A DNA stretch of 64,000 nt from positions 22,320,001 to 22,384,000 of the forward strand of contig CATNEN010000038.1 in NCBI GenBank assembly GCA_950097015.1. The letters run 5' to 3'. Each line of letters opens with the position of its first letter. Position 1 is the stretch's first letter. This DNA comes from Macrostomum hystrix. Taxonomy: Eukaryota > Platyhelminthes > Macrostomidae. Made by a program: the position numbers and the translations under genes. Below are positions 54,301-64,000 of this stretch, one piece after another. The notes below the pieces were generated by a model. It did not search any database and was not told where the DNA came from. It saw nothing but the letters and a program-made list of their open reading frames with translations.

Positions 54301-57300
54301 ATTAAAAAAAAATAAGTAAACAGAAACTATAAATATATTACCTGCGACATGAGCTTCAGATAGTAGAGGTAAACAGAGAGCTGGTTTTTGTCATCGCTGT
54401 TCGGGTTATCCTGAAATATGAAAAATTATGTGTCTTTTAAATGAGTTATTATCGGACTTTTGACCCAAACGGCTATAGTTTGAAACTTTGCCCTGGGGAG
54501 AAAACTTTTATTCTTAAACCTGTAGACACTGGCTGCGTACAACTGGTCAGTCTATGGACTAAGGGGGCCACACCCACTCTCAACTTAACCAGCTAATGCT
54601 GGTACCAATTGAAGCTATATGCTCACAGAGTCATTTTTCTTGCTAAAGGACACAAATTGCTACTGTGGAGTCGAAAATCGAACTCTCGACCTTCCAGTCG
54701 TTCTAACCAACAGTCTACAAACCCCTATGCGTCAATGGACTGAATGACTGTACAAAACAACCAATAGCTGCGGCTTCTGGTACTAGCTGTACATCTGGCC
54801 AAAATACGATTTAAGCAAGGCCTGGTGCAATAATTCTGGTACAAACTGTACTGTGATTTGTTGCGACACTCGTTAAAATGAACATCATAAACTTGTGAGG
54901 GAAATGTTTTCAAGATGAACAAATAATCAGAGACTCTAACTAGTATATTGTGAGCAGTTATTAAAGGGCTTACGGTTCCAGTGCTATTTACTTAGCTTCA
55001 AATGCTTGCGTAAGATAAACTTGATTTCTCATTGTCTTAAAAATCTACGGTCAAGTTGCCACGACTGGTGAACGTACTCATTTTTGCTTATTTTTTTACT
55101 TACTTACCTTGAATTAGAGACAGAAAATTCCAAAATTACCACTGGTAGTAATGCTTTTAGTTTAGGAAATGGACAATTATTATCGTTTTCAATATTACGC
55201 TCGTAGCTTCGACAACATTGTGAGGTAGGGAATAGCAGACAAAGTTTTCATAAAGAAAATTATTTTTTTATCAGCAATTGGTAAATAATGGCAAAGGCAT
55301 TGCACTAAATACTTATCATGGCAGCATGATAGCATGGCTCTCAAGCGTGTCTGATAACAATAGCACAAATGTTAGTACTTTTACTACAGTCAATGAGATA
55401 CGAGACTTAGCTTTTTTAAGCGCTGTGATTTTGTATTTTACACGATCTTGTACAGGCCCTTCTAATAACCATTTTAGCGGGATGAGTAGCAGAGTGGTAA
55501 ATGCGCGCCAAGGTCCCTGTGCTCGACTTTGCGGCGAGGCCGCATTCATTTGGGGCGCAGCCACGGAGAGAAGGCTTGGTGGCTTGTCGTGCAATTTACG
55601 CCCTTGAGGGCCAACCTCAAAGGCACAGCGAAAGTGTACACTGCCTGACGATGAGAAAGTCTGGGCAGATGTACACGCCTGAGTAAGTGTGTGCTCAGGA
55701 GTCAGCGGAATGGACGGCATGGCCTCCTCGCTGGCTGCGGGTTTAGTGTCACTAAATGATGTGCCGTTTCCTGCAGCCCCCCTGCAAGTTATTGTTGTTA
55801 TTATTATTATTATTATTCTTATAATTAAGGGCCATTAGATATAGTATTTAATGGAACAATGTGGACATATAAAATCTACAAAATTAGTAAGTATAAAATA
55901 AATACTAAGATTGCAACGTCATTGCAAAAACTGACTAATGTACTTTGACGATAGTTTTTGGCACTGTATAGCGATTATCTGAGCTGGCTTAACGGATGAG
56001 CTGTTCAAGCGCTATGCTTCGCGTATCTCAGATGTTAAAAATAAACTAATTTGATAAGAACACACACGTGCGTGAAACGCATATCTTTTCAAGTGATTTT
56101 ATCTAATGTCGTAGAGTTGTTATTTTTAATTTGTTTGTCTGCATCCTATTTTAGACAACGCGTTATGCTTCAGAAGCTTAATAAGCTTGATATGGAAACA
56201 TCAATTAATTAATTATTTGATTGATTACACCTGTCCCAATCGGGCCAGATGTGCAGCCGACAGCACAGCCGCAGCTATTGCGCGGCGCATCTGAAGACTG
56301 CGTACAGCTGTTCAGTCCATGGACTGGGGGGGACGCCACACCCACCTTCAATTATCCCAGCTAATGCTCGTACCCATTTAACAGCTGGGTGAACTGAAGC
56401 AATGTAGTGTTAAGTATCTTGCTAAAGGACACAAATTTTTCCAGTTGAGACGGGACTCGAACCCCCGACCTTCAAGTCGTGAGTCCGACGCTCTAACCAC
56501 AAGGCTACAACCTATTTCTAACATAATGTAACATGATAGAAACATGATTGATACAAAGATGACTAGCTTGTATTTTTTCATTTCTGAGCTTGCAACCCAA
56601 AGTAGGCCTATGCATAGCCTGAGTACCAGCATCAGCTGGGGGAATTGAGGGCGGGTGTGGCGTCCCCCCAGTCCATGGACAATTCAGTCCATGGTACGCA
56701 GCATTCAGATGCGCTGCGCAATAGCTGTGCTGTCGGTGTGAAGTTTATGACTTAAGAAAAATTATGCGTGTCTTAATTGAACTATACAGGCAATCCAGGG
56801 TTTCCCATTAACGTTTGTACTGCGAACTGTGCATAATAACAAATTCTCTCTTTGTCAGGTTGGTTAGGCTAATAGGCAGTTAGTTTAGAAGGTGCACAAG
56901 TTTATTCCTGCAAGAGCTAACTAAATATTGCTTTAGTTAAACTGGTCTATTGGCCGTACTCCATAAATGATCGAAATTCTGCTGGCTAACTTTCCACCAA
57001 TCCTTTACTCGCGTTGAGAATTGCAACCTCATTAACCAAGCCACTTGCTTTACATATATTTGTTTCCATAAGAAGCCTCCATGTAGTAACTAAACTAGAA
57101 ATTAGGGAGAGAACTAATCGTATTAAGTCACCCGCTCACTGACAGCAACATTGGGGTTAAAAATCGGTCCTTCTCATTTCAACATTCTAAGGTAGTAGGT
57201 AATATAAGTATTCTATATAGTGTGTTTCTTTTTCTCAAGTATTCATACCAGAACTTGTAAAACTTGTTACACAGCAACTTGTTGATGTTACCAAAAGCTA

Positions 57301-60300
57301 TATTAAAAATGTTGATATTCAAAATATTTTTTCATAGTATTTATGAAGCACACATATTAAAAAAAAATAAATTTTCACATGCATACATCTCTCTTCAAAA
57401 AATGTGGCTCGCGTGTTTTCTAGATCACCTGTTCCTCATGAGTCATATTTCAGAGGATCACCTGTTCCTCATGAGTCAGATTTCAGTGGATCACCTGGTC
57501 CTCATGAGTCATATTTCAGAGGATCACCTGTTCCTCATGAGTCAGATTTCAGTGGATCACCTGGTCCTCATGAGTCATATTTTAGAGGATCACCTGTTCC
57601 TCATGAGTTAGATTTCAGAGGATCACCTTCACCTGTTCCTGATGAGTCATATTTCAGAGGATCACCTGTTCCTCATGAGTCAGATTTCAGTGGATCACCT
57701 GGTCCTCATGAGTCATATTTTAGAGGATCACCTGTTCCTCATGAGTTAGATTTCAGAGGATCACCTTCACCTGTTCCTGATGAGTCAGATTTCAGAGGAT
57801 CACCTGTTCCTCATGAGTCATATTTCAGAGGATCACCTGTTCCTCATGAGTCAGATTTCAGTGGATCACCTGGTCCTCATGAGTCATATTTTAGAGGATC
57901 ACCTGTTCCTCATGAGTTAGATTTCAGAGGATCACCTTCACCTGTTCCTGATGAGTCAGATTTCAGAGGATCACCTGTTCCTCATGAGTCATATTTCAGA
58001 GGATCACCTGTTCCTCATGAGTCAGATTTCAGTGGATCCCCTGTTCCTGATGAGTCATATTTCAGAGGATCACCTGTTCCTCATGAGTCAGATTTCAGAG
58101 GATCACCTGTTCCTCATTAGTCAGATATCAGAGGATCACCTGTTCCTCATTAGTGGGATTTCTGAGGATCACCCGTTTTCCGATAAATGGGATTTCAAGA
58201 ATCATCTTGTTCTTGTTCTCCAAAGATGGCATTGCGGATCACCTGTTATTTAAGTGATAGGTGGGAATAACATATTTCAAGAAGTATTTTTTACTGCCTG
58301 TTACTAAGTTTCTAATAGTTCCAGCTAGATCATTTTTATATCTCCGTTTCGAATTCAATCGTGGGAATCGAGCTTGATTGTGTTTACATTTCAGGCGCAA
58401 TCATATGGAAATGTTTAGTTTTGCGTAATAAATTCTAGCATTATTTAGGAGCTCTAGCCACAAGTATTATAAATAGAATATTATAAAAAACAAATAAACT
58501 GAAGAGGCCAAAGTGTGTTCTGTTGCTAGAGGTTCCTCTCAAACCTTCCCAGGGACTCCACCCAGTAGCGATATCGAAATCTGCATAAATGCAAAAATAC
58601 CGGATCTTAGGGTCAGTTGGCAAGGCTGCTTTAAGGAACTTTCATTTAACACTATTTTCATTCAAGCTGAATACACGTCTTTGAATAATAGATCACATGA
58701 TTTTGGAGGTCGAGAGCTCGAATATCAGCCCCATTGGAAGTCATAATATTTTCCTATCTCTTATCCTATCTACTAAAATCACACTAAAAACAAAGACGAA
58801 TTTGATGTCTGCGGTCATCGTGTTGTCTATGGCCTATGTGCCTCATGTTTAGCCTACATCTTAGATTATGTCTATGGTCCAAGCAAGCCTTTAAGTAGTT
58901 TAAAAATAACATGGTTTAGCCAATTTAAGCAAAAAGACCACTTTACTATCGTGCAACAAAGTTTAAGGTCCAACACTGGTTCGACAAATCGATTTTGCCA
59001 TAGACTAAGCAGAAAATACTCATTCTATTGTTCGGCATTGGATCGCTAATTTTAATTCAAAGCAACAGATGGAAACTTCGAAGCAAGAATATTTAAATAA
59101 TTTTCCGCATATCGCGAGTGCAACTTCCTTCCACTACAAGTAGCGGCTTTGGTATAGTGCTTAAACAAATGAAAATTGTACTTTTAACTTTCCTAAGGCT
59201 TGGCATGCTTTGTGGGCACCTGACTCATTCGCCTATAGATCTCAATCTGCGGTTTTTAACGTGCAGCGTGAGTCATAGTTATTTTTGTTAGGAGAAAGCT
59301 TTACATCACTCAGCAACAATCAGAAGAAAAGTGAGAAAGGGAATTTAGAGATTTATTGACTGTTCTATACGACCCAAGAAACACATTTACCGTTAGCAAT
59401 TGGGGTTACTGTGTACAGTTCGCGACCTATTCCCTAATCTCTTATTACTTTCTTTGCTCTCAAATTCTTTTGTACAAGCTCATCGATATAAAATTCTCCC
59501 CATAGTGTGCAATGCGGAACAATAGTACCATAGCAAAAATGGTGAGCTTTACAATTGTTTAAACTTGGCTTAATATTTTCTGCTTAACACTACATTTTTA
59601 GCTGCAGACTTTGAGTAAAGGACGGGTATTGAGTTGGCGAGAGAGAAATGAAGTGGAAAATGGAAGTGGTGAAGTACACTCATACTATAGCATGCAATGT
59701 ACGCAAGATAGGATTGCTGTATAGACCGTGGAACTGAAGCAGGGCTTGGGAAGGACAACGCCCTTCGGGTTGCGCATTGAAAGAATCCCAAGGAAATTTC
59801 TCCCACCCACCTCGTCAAATTGCAGCTAAATAAAATGCATGCCAATGCCTCATATGCACAATATGCACAGCTGTTGCACAAAATGCGTGAAGCTTTGTAT
59901 TCTCTTTAGTTGACTGACAAAAATTACTTAAAGATTAGCTGTAGGTCTCTAACATTCAGAAAGTAAAGGGTCAACAAGGATAGACTTATATGTTTCATAA
60001 ATACACCTGGGGAGGATTAGTAGGTAGAATCGAAGGGCTTTGGTTACTCAGGCTCTCTGCTGCATGCTCGTGTTGCTAAAAATAGCAAGTTGCTCCTAGA
60101 GGGGATGAAATAGTCCCATTCTTCCCAGCGCTATTCCACCCATCGGCCATCAGACAAATGCAAATTAAGGCAGCTTACTTTGGCCAGGTAGACAGAATAG
60201 AGCTGCCACTTTTTCTCCGGCGGTAGAGATGCGGCCTTCTCTTTTGCGTCGCTGTTTTCGAATAGGTCGTCCTGTCATCGAATATAATGGTGTAAGATGC

Positions 60301-60616
60301 AAACTCGCTACACATAAAACTCGTACAGGACTTAATACTTCAGTACAAATCCGGGGTTAATCCGGGGGGTAAAGAGACTCACAATAATGTTATTAAAACA
60401 CCGATCGACCTCTTCGTCCGTTTCCGGCCGCACCAATTCGTCTGGGTTGGCTAGCGACAAGCCACCCTGCGAGACCGCCTTGGTCTGCTTGTTCAGTTGC
60501 TGTCTGGAGTTGCCGAATTCGTCCTGCTCGCCGACAGTCTGCTGAGCAGACGACTGCGGCTTCTGCGCCAAGCCGCCTCCCATCCCGCGAGGGAGGCAGC
60601 AGCGCAATTTCGACAA
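48328..60616 (-). CDS. DAAM: DAAM-like diaphanous-related formin (5' exon not found)
   Basis: Nine exons share one frame: 60383-60616, 60179-60271, 54342-54410, 52428-53580, 51868-52130, 51336-51797, 50320-50742, 49391-49569 and 48328-48709, about 1085 residues. N-terminal GTPase-binding segment: EEVDRCFNNII then SLPPEKKWQLY, very close to DAAM. Armadillo-like DID/FH3: SLRSQPISFVRAFLDGGGLD. A coiled coil and a polyproline FH1 follow. FH2 reads VWSRVSVEK then NLRDIERTF and LEILLQSLRMS. The C-terminal DAD is MDDLISALQSGNLF followed by a basic tail. Rho-activated formins nucleate and elongate actin; DAAM also links Dishevelled to Rho. Odd points: the conserved GN-x-x-N core of FH2 reads GPSPN, and a Ser/Thr/Ala insert follows the SLSKL-type segment. 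A first exon with the ATG must lie upstream of 60616. The exon 51336/50742 boundaries have alternatives. Confidence 0.87.
48745..48925 (+). mobile_element. SINE family 2, decayed copy in formin last intron
   Basis: GAGAAGTCGGGAGTTCGAATC (box B), CCAGCTGTAAAATTATTACCAGCATC and GCTCAGTTGTAC keep the family order. Confidence 0.65.
48962..49326 (-). mobile_element. SINE family 1, full-length copy in formin last intron
   Basis: Minus-sense: head complement GCAAACGCGTTAGACCACTC, GCCTCACCATGGAATCGAGC, body with CATCGTCAGGCAGTGTACAC and GCCAGTGAGGAGGCAATTCTGC. It carries a duplicated piece around 49170-49210 absent from other copies. It lies directly beside a decayed SINE family 2 copy. Confidence 0.87.
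50828..50975 (+). mobile_element. SINE family 1 relic
   Basis: Only AGAATTTACGCCCCTAAGAG, GAAATTGCCTCCTCGTTGG and a GCCAACTGACGCTAAAGGATG end remain recognisable. Confidence 0.5.
51025..51320. repeat. Minisatellite, 22-bp unit, in formin intron
   Basis: About 12 copies of CATGGGGGCGCCGCTACCAC plus TA, GC-rich, beginning about 16 bases inside the donor of the intron 50743-51335. Confidence 0.93.
54007..54302 (+). mobile_element. SINE family 2, best full-length copy
   Basis: tRNA-like head with box A (TAGCCTAGTGGTTAAGG) and box B (GTGTTCGATTCCCGA), a central domain (GTCCTTTAGCAAGACACTTA; CACCCAGCTGTTAAATGGGT), a family-specific tail (GTCCGTGGACTGAACAGCTG; GGCTGTGCTGTCGGCTGCAC) and an A-rich end. 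The central domain resembles the conserved core of the MetaSINE superfamily of invertebrates, from memory and unverified. Confidence 0.9.
54515..54795 (-). mobile_element. SINE family 2, decayed copy
   Basis: Minus-sense: GGCTGCGTACAACTGGTCAG, CCACACCCACTCTCAACTTA, GCTAATGCTGGTACCAATTG and CGAAAATCGAACTCTCGACC. Confidence 0.75.
55478..55818 (+). mobile_element. SINE family 1 copy in the large formin intron
   Basis: GTAGCAGAGTGGTAAATGCG (box A-like), CTGTGCTCGACTTTGCGGCG, GGGGCGCAGCC, TACACTGCCTGACGATGAGA and a long ATT-repeat tail. Confidence 0.87.
56213..56517 (-). mobile_element. SINE family 2, near full-length copy
   Basis: Minus-sense copy with complete head complement (GGGACTCGAACCCCCGACC; CCACAAGGCTACAACC) and core. 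Confidence 0.9.
56618..56742 (+). mobile_element. SINE family 2, internal fragment
   Basis: Only GTACCAGCATCAGCTGGG through GCGCAATAGCTGTGCTGTCG is present, with a small internal duplication of GTCCATGG. Confidence 0.75.
56743..57415. other. Part of the large formin intron
   Basis: AT-rich, no element recognised. Confidence 0.4.
57416..58175. repeat. Minisatellite, 33-bp unit, frame-conserving
   Basis: About 22 units around TTCAGAGGATCACCTGTTCC and TCATGAGTCAGA. Indels (for example TCACCT) are multiples of three, and a plus-strand frame stays open for 238 codons. It lies antisense inside the 5.8-kb formin intron. Confidence 0.9.
58176..60178. other. Rest of the large formin intron
   Basis: Two kilobases of AT-rich sequence with no recognised element or exon. 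Confidence 0.4.
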
Positions 60617-62149
60617 CTGGAATCGATATTAGCAGGCCGTAAAAATTAGTATAAGATTTGAGAAAATTCTGCCATCACTTCACGCAAGCTTTTGATTAGT
60701 AATTAAGTATATGAAAATAAAATAGCTAAATAGCATTAGATAGCACTGATAGCTTTAATTTGCACATCAGGTGTGACGCTGTTATTAAAAATTATCGGAC
60801 TAAAAGGACCGTAATCTAATAGAAAATTCCTTTATAACGTTTTGTAAAAATTGGCGCTTCTTATCCAACTTCAATATAAATATTCAAAGCAGAGTCCTAG
60901 ATTTTCGATTTCATTATTTTTAAGCTAAAATCAGTAGCAGTTTTCGACATAAAAAAGGGGCTGTAAACAAATATACACACTTCCAAAAACTATAGGATTC
61001 TATATATAAACAAAAACGAATCACTATTATCGCGTGCCGCTTTGTTTTGGTTGTCGATCTTAGACTTCATGTTTCTGCAGAATGTGGGTTGCGAAAATAT
61101 TTCATTTTTAATTAATGATCTAACGAAAGAATCTAATTTATGATCTAACGAAAGAATTCTGTCGTGTCGCTTTCCAAGCTTGAAGAAAGGTATTAATAAA
61201 AGAAATGAATATATTCCAATTCGAAATATGGGCTTTGCAAAAGTATACTGGTGCTCACACTAAGTCCAGGAGTTCAAAATGCTTTCTTTGAAATCGAATG
61301 TTTTAAATTGATTCATCGTTTTTTGTTTTTGCTGTCATCGCGCGTTTGTTGTGCAACGATTGACTTAATTTATTGCATAGTTTTGATATTTACTTCGCTA
61401 AATGATAAATGTATTTTATACGTAGATTGCAAGGCTAATTAAATAAGATTGATTTGTTAATTATAGCGGTTGTAGCAATGCCGTTTTAAATGAGCAGACT
61501 TTATTAAGTTTTTATATAGTCGACCTTGGTGATTGATAACATATTATAATAATTTTAACCTTAGACTCGTAACAATTGAATCTTTATTATTTTATGTTAA
61601 GTTGCAGTTTTTTCTGCGTATTGGTTTTTGCAGAAGCTTTTATTCGTAGTTTTTTACATTTTTTAACCACTATTTTTATTTAGATTTGTTTCTAATTATC
61701 AAAACATATTTAGGCCTAGTTTAAGACACTGCTCCCACTGACACTGGCAATTAGCATTGATGTGCATAAAATAAACTTCAGCCTGCCAAGGGTATATATG
61801 ATAGGCGAGGATTTTTAGGCTAATAATTATAATAATAATTGATTACATCTGCCCAAATTGGGCCAGATATGCAGCAAACAGCACTACCGCAGCTATTGCT
61901 TAGTGCATCTGAAGACTGCGTATGACTCTTCACTGTATGGCTTTGTATGGCTGTACTGTAAAGCAAGCCTTTACTATTAGGCTAAATGCCTAACTGTCGC
62001 TTGCACACTATGAGTACCAAAAATACAGAACAAGAACTGAAATCTTGATCTAGTTGTTGCTAGCTAGCCACTCCCAAACCAGTTTACTAGGCCTAGCCTC
62101 CCAACTATATTGTCTTAACCAATGTGTACACAACTAGGTATTGTAGAAT
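60617..62149. other. Upstream region of formin, left of MITE
   Basis: The missing formin 5' exon and promoter may lie here. No convincing exon was found. A SINE relic at 61840-61935 is listed separately. Confidence 0.4.
61840..61935 (-). mobile_element. SINE family 2, tail fragment
   Basis: TTGATTACATCTGCCCAAAT, GGGCCAGATATGCAGC and CGCAGCTATTGC, corresponding to the 3' end of the family. Confidence 0.7.
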
Positions 62150-62399
62150 CATACATGCGCAACCTCCTAAATCTTAGCTGGCCGTGCGACTTAGTTTTTG
62201 CTCTATTTACGACTTAGTTTGCTCTCATTTGCTCTCTTTTTCTCTCCCCTTTTTCCTTTTCTTCATGCCTTCTTTTTTTGTCCCTTGGTCCCCCTTTGAT
62301 TTTTTTGCACTTGGTCAATTGGTTTTTGGGACTTACCTTGCTTGGCCCTCGTTTCACCCGGCCAGTTCGGCCGGGTTGGCCGGGTGTTGCGCATGTATG
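62150..62399 (+). mobile_element. hAT-like MITE, copy 2 (250 bp)
   Basis: Perfect 14-bp terminal inverted repeats (CATACATGCGCAAC ... GTTGCGCATGTATG) and a perfect 8-bp duplication TGTAGAAT at 62142-62149 and 62400-62407. The same length as copy 1 at 9354, with about 10 percent or less divergence by eye. Confidence 0.93.
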
Positions 62400-62407
62400 T
62401 GTAGAAT

Positions 62408-63253
62408 ACTAGCTAGATAGAATACTAGTAGAATTATAATAGGCCTACCTGAAGAACATTCATGTTTGCTTATGTGATTGTAAACAAGAATTAACATTGT
62501 ATAACTACTATACATTATATATTAACCATTTATAGAAAATATAATGGAATGTGCATGGAAATTATTGATTACAGAAGGACAATGCTATAATATAATGTCT
62601 ACTTATTAAAATTTGTTAAGATAACAGACAAAGTCATGGAAAAAGATATCAATTGATGTTTTTAAGGCTTAGCTAATTTTGCTACTATATTATAATATGC
62701 GATTGTTGATAAAATATCACTATTTGGTAGATATAACAATTTTTAGGATGCACAGAGTCAATTTTTTAAGATATAATTTTTAGAAGTATCAGAAGTTTAA
62801 CTACATTTTTACCCCTGAATAGGTTTATATCTGTGATAGTAACAGTTTTTCTTTGTGTTTCTTCTAAAAGTTTAAAAGAATGTTCTTGTCAATCATGGTA
62901 CTACCATTTCTAATTGTTTTACCCACTGTACTTAATTGCATATTTTTCATCAAATTACAGAATAGGGCAGTTAGACCATACATAGAAGAACAAGGAAAAA
63001 TTTGCTTCAACAAATATTTTGCAGTTATAATAGAAAAGGGAAGTTTAATGACAATGAATTTATAAACAAAGCAGATGAATAGGTAAATGGTATTGTTAGT
63101 GTTTTTAATTGAACCTAAAAAGCAATGTACTTGTTTTATAAAAATTTACATATTTCCACTAAGCTTAAGTAGTGAATTTTAAAGAGTTCTGCATAGGACA
63201 ATGTCTAGCTACAAAATATATTTCTATTAACAATAAATTCTCGTGGTTTCCAG
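62408..63253. other. 5' flank or first intron of SPATA7-like gene
   Basis: AT-rich. No coding exon recognised; an untranslated or very short first exon may lie here. Confidence 0.4.
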
Positions 63254-63992
63254 TCCAGCAAATGCACATGGCATCACAAGGTGGCTCAGGTCTGACTAGC
63301 ATGGTAAATGGCAAATCTGCGCACAAGCAGTTTATGATTCGTCAATCAAAGAGCGACTATGTCAAACGAGTCTGCTCAGCCAAGTCTACCATAGACAATG
63401 GCCTGCCAAAGACCTTTCGTCATCGGCTTCAGAGAGATGGCCGGCTCCCTAAAACTGACCCGATGCCGTCCAGACCATTGTCTTCATCTTCTAGGCCAAC
63501 AAATCATCAGCAGCAGCATCTGACCAATGCTCAGCTACTGTCGACATCTACAGCATTCAATGCGTTAGACACTGATCAGATGGATTCTGGCGGCGGAGAT
63601 CTGTTAGAAACGCACCGGGATCGTTTCACGAATCCTAAGCAGCCATTTACACCGCGAATTAACAATTCGAAATCTCGCGGTGTAGTAGCTCAGAGTCGGC
63701 TATTGGCTAGCGGAATCTATGTTAAACCGCCGCCTAAACAGAAGCGAGCTAATTCGGCTAATGATGCCAATGGGACACAGCAACAGCGCAGGCGATTCGA
63801 TGGCACCTACGATGTTTTTGATGGCGGACTGGCTGAACGAGATCAGCCGATTTCGGCGCATAGGCAGCAGCAGCAGCAGCAGATTCCATTGCCGCATAGT
63901 CAGAGGCGAACAGCTGATTGGGTGCTGGATGGTCACGGGCTTGACGGCGGGGACGATCGTGGGAGCTCTAATGCTTATAACACCCTATTCAG
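63254..63992 (+). CDS. SPATA7: SPATA7 homologue, N-terminal exon (partial, continues right)
   Basis: The exon follows an acceptor ttccag at 63253, with in-frame ATGs at 63262 and 63268, and ends at donor AG|gtgaga after 63992. Two segments match animal SPATA7: HKQFMIRQSKSDYVKRVCSAK near the start (compare the conserved helix ending ILSAKAAVD) and GGDLLETHRDRF followed by PFTPR. Between and after these the sequence is Ser/Gln-rich and poorly conserved. SPATA7 is a ciliary transition-zone/connecting-cilium protein that works with RPGRIP1. The rest of the gene is beyond the window. Identification rests on the short PFTPR block and flanks, so it is likely but not certain. Confidence 0.72.
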
Positions 63993-64000
63993 GTGAGAGA

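Noticed and set aside
60980-61075. Possible first coding exon of the formin (ATG followed by KSKIDNQNK on minus strand)
   Set aside because: No suitable donor follows in phase, so it could not be joined to the exon at 60616.
62184-62420. 78-codon hydrophobic frame
   Set aside because: Entirely within MITE copy 2.

Overview
The window is nuclear DNA from an animal. Its genes have spliced exons with GT/AG boundaries, GC-rich coding exons sit in AT-rich introns and spacers, and the gene content is animal: CEP104, COQ4, TRABID/ZRANB1, a DAAM-type formin, SPATA7, an R3H-domain protein and a caspase. Two tRNA-derived SINE families, a 250-bp hAT-like MITE, a Ngaro-like tyrosine-recombinase retrotransposon and more than a dozen minisatellites add to this. 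A spiralian (lophotrochozoan, possibly flatworm) source is plausible, but the sequence alone does not settle the phylum.

Layout. 2-136: the last codons of a plus-strand gene. 137-5090: AT-rich spacer with three minisatellites and a SINE. 5091-7976 (minus): R3H-domain, Gln-rich protein. 7977-11592: spacer with a hammerhead-like core motif and MITE copy 1. 11593-15476 (plus): CEP104 homologue. 17527-19420 (plus): COQ4 homologue. 19860-22925 (plus): a seven-exon gene fusing ankyrin repeats to a complete caspase domain. 23720-28175 (minus sense): complete Ngaro-like element. 29306-30850 (minus): intronless coiled-coil/NHL-like protein. 31080-35010: mostly minisatellites. 35213-38931 (minus): TRABID deubiquitinase. 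39005-39870: minisatellite. 41367-42473 (minus): unrecognised protein with a repeated P-S-L-[LM]-[DEP] motif. 42480-48327: spacer with a LINE RT relic and SINEs. 48328-60616 (minus): DAAM-like formin in nine exons, with a 5.8-kb intron full of repeats. 62150-62399: MITE copy 2. 63254 to the right edge (plus): SPATA7 homologue, incomplete.

The host genes do not form an operon or a shared pathway. CEP104 and SPATA7 are both ciliary. TRABID and the caspase belong to ubiquitin and cell-death signalling. COQ4 is mitochondrial. The formin organises actin. The Ngaro-like element carries its own Gag, RT/RNase H and tyrosine recombinase, with all the repeats such elements need.

The points most worth a second look are the ankyrin-caspase fusion, the Ngaro-like element (Gag and RT separated by one in-frame UGA), the two MITE copies with perfect 8-bp target duplications, introns built almost wholly of minisatellite, and a palindromic motif concentrated in the two introns flanking the catalytic exon of TRABID.
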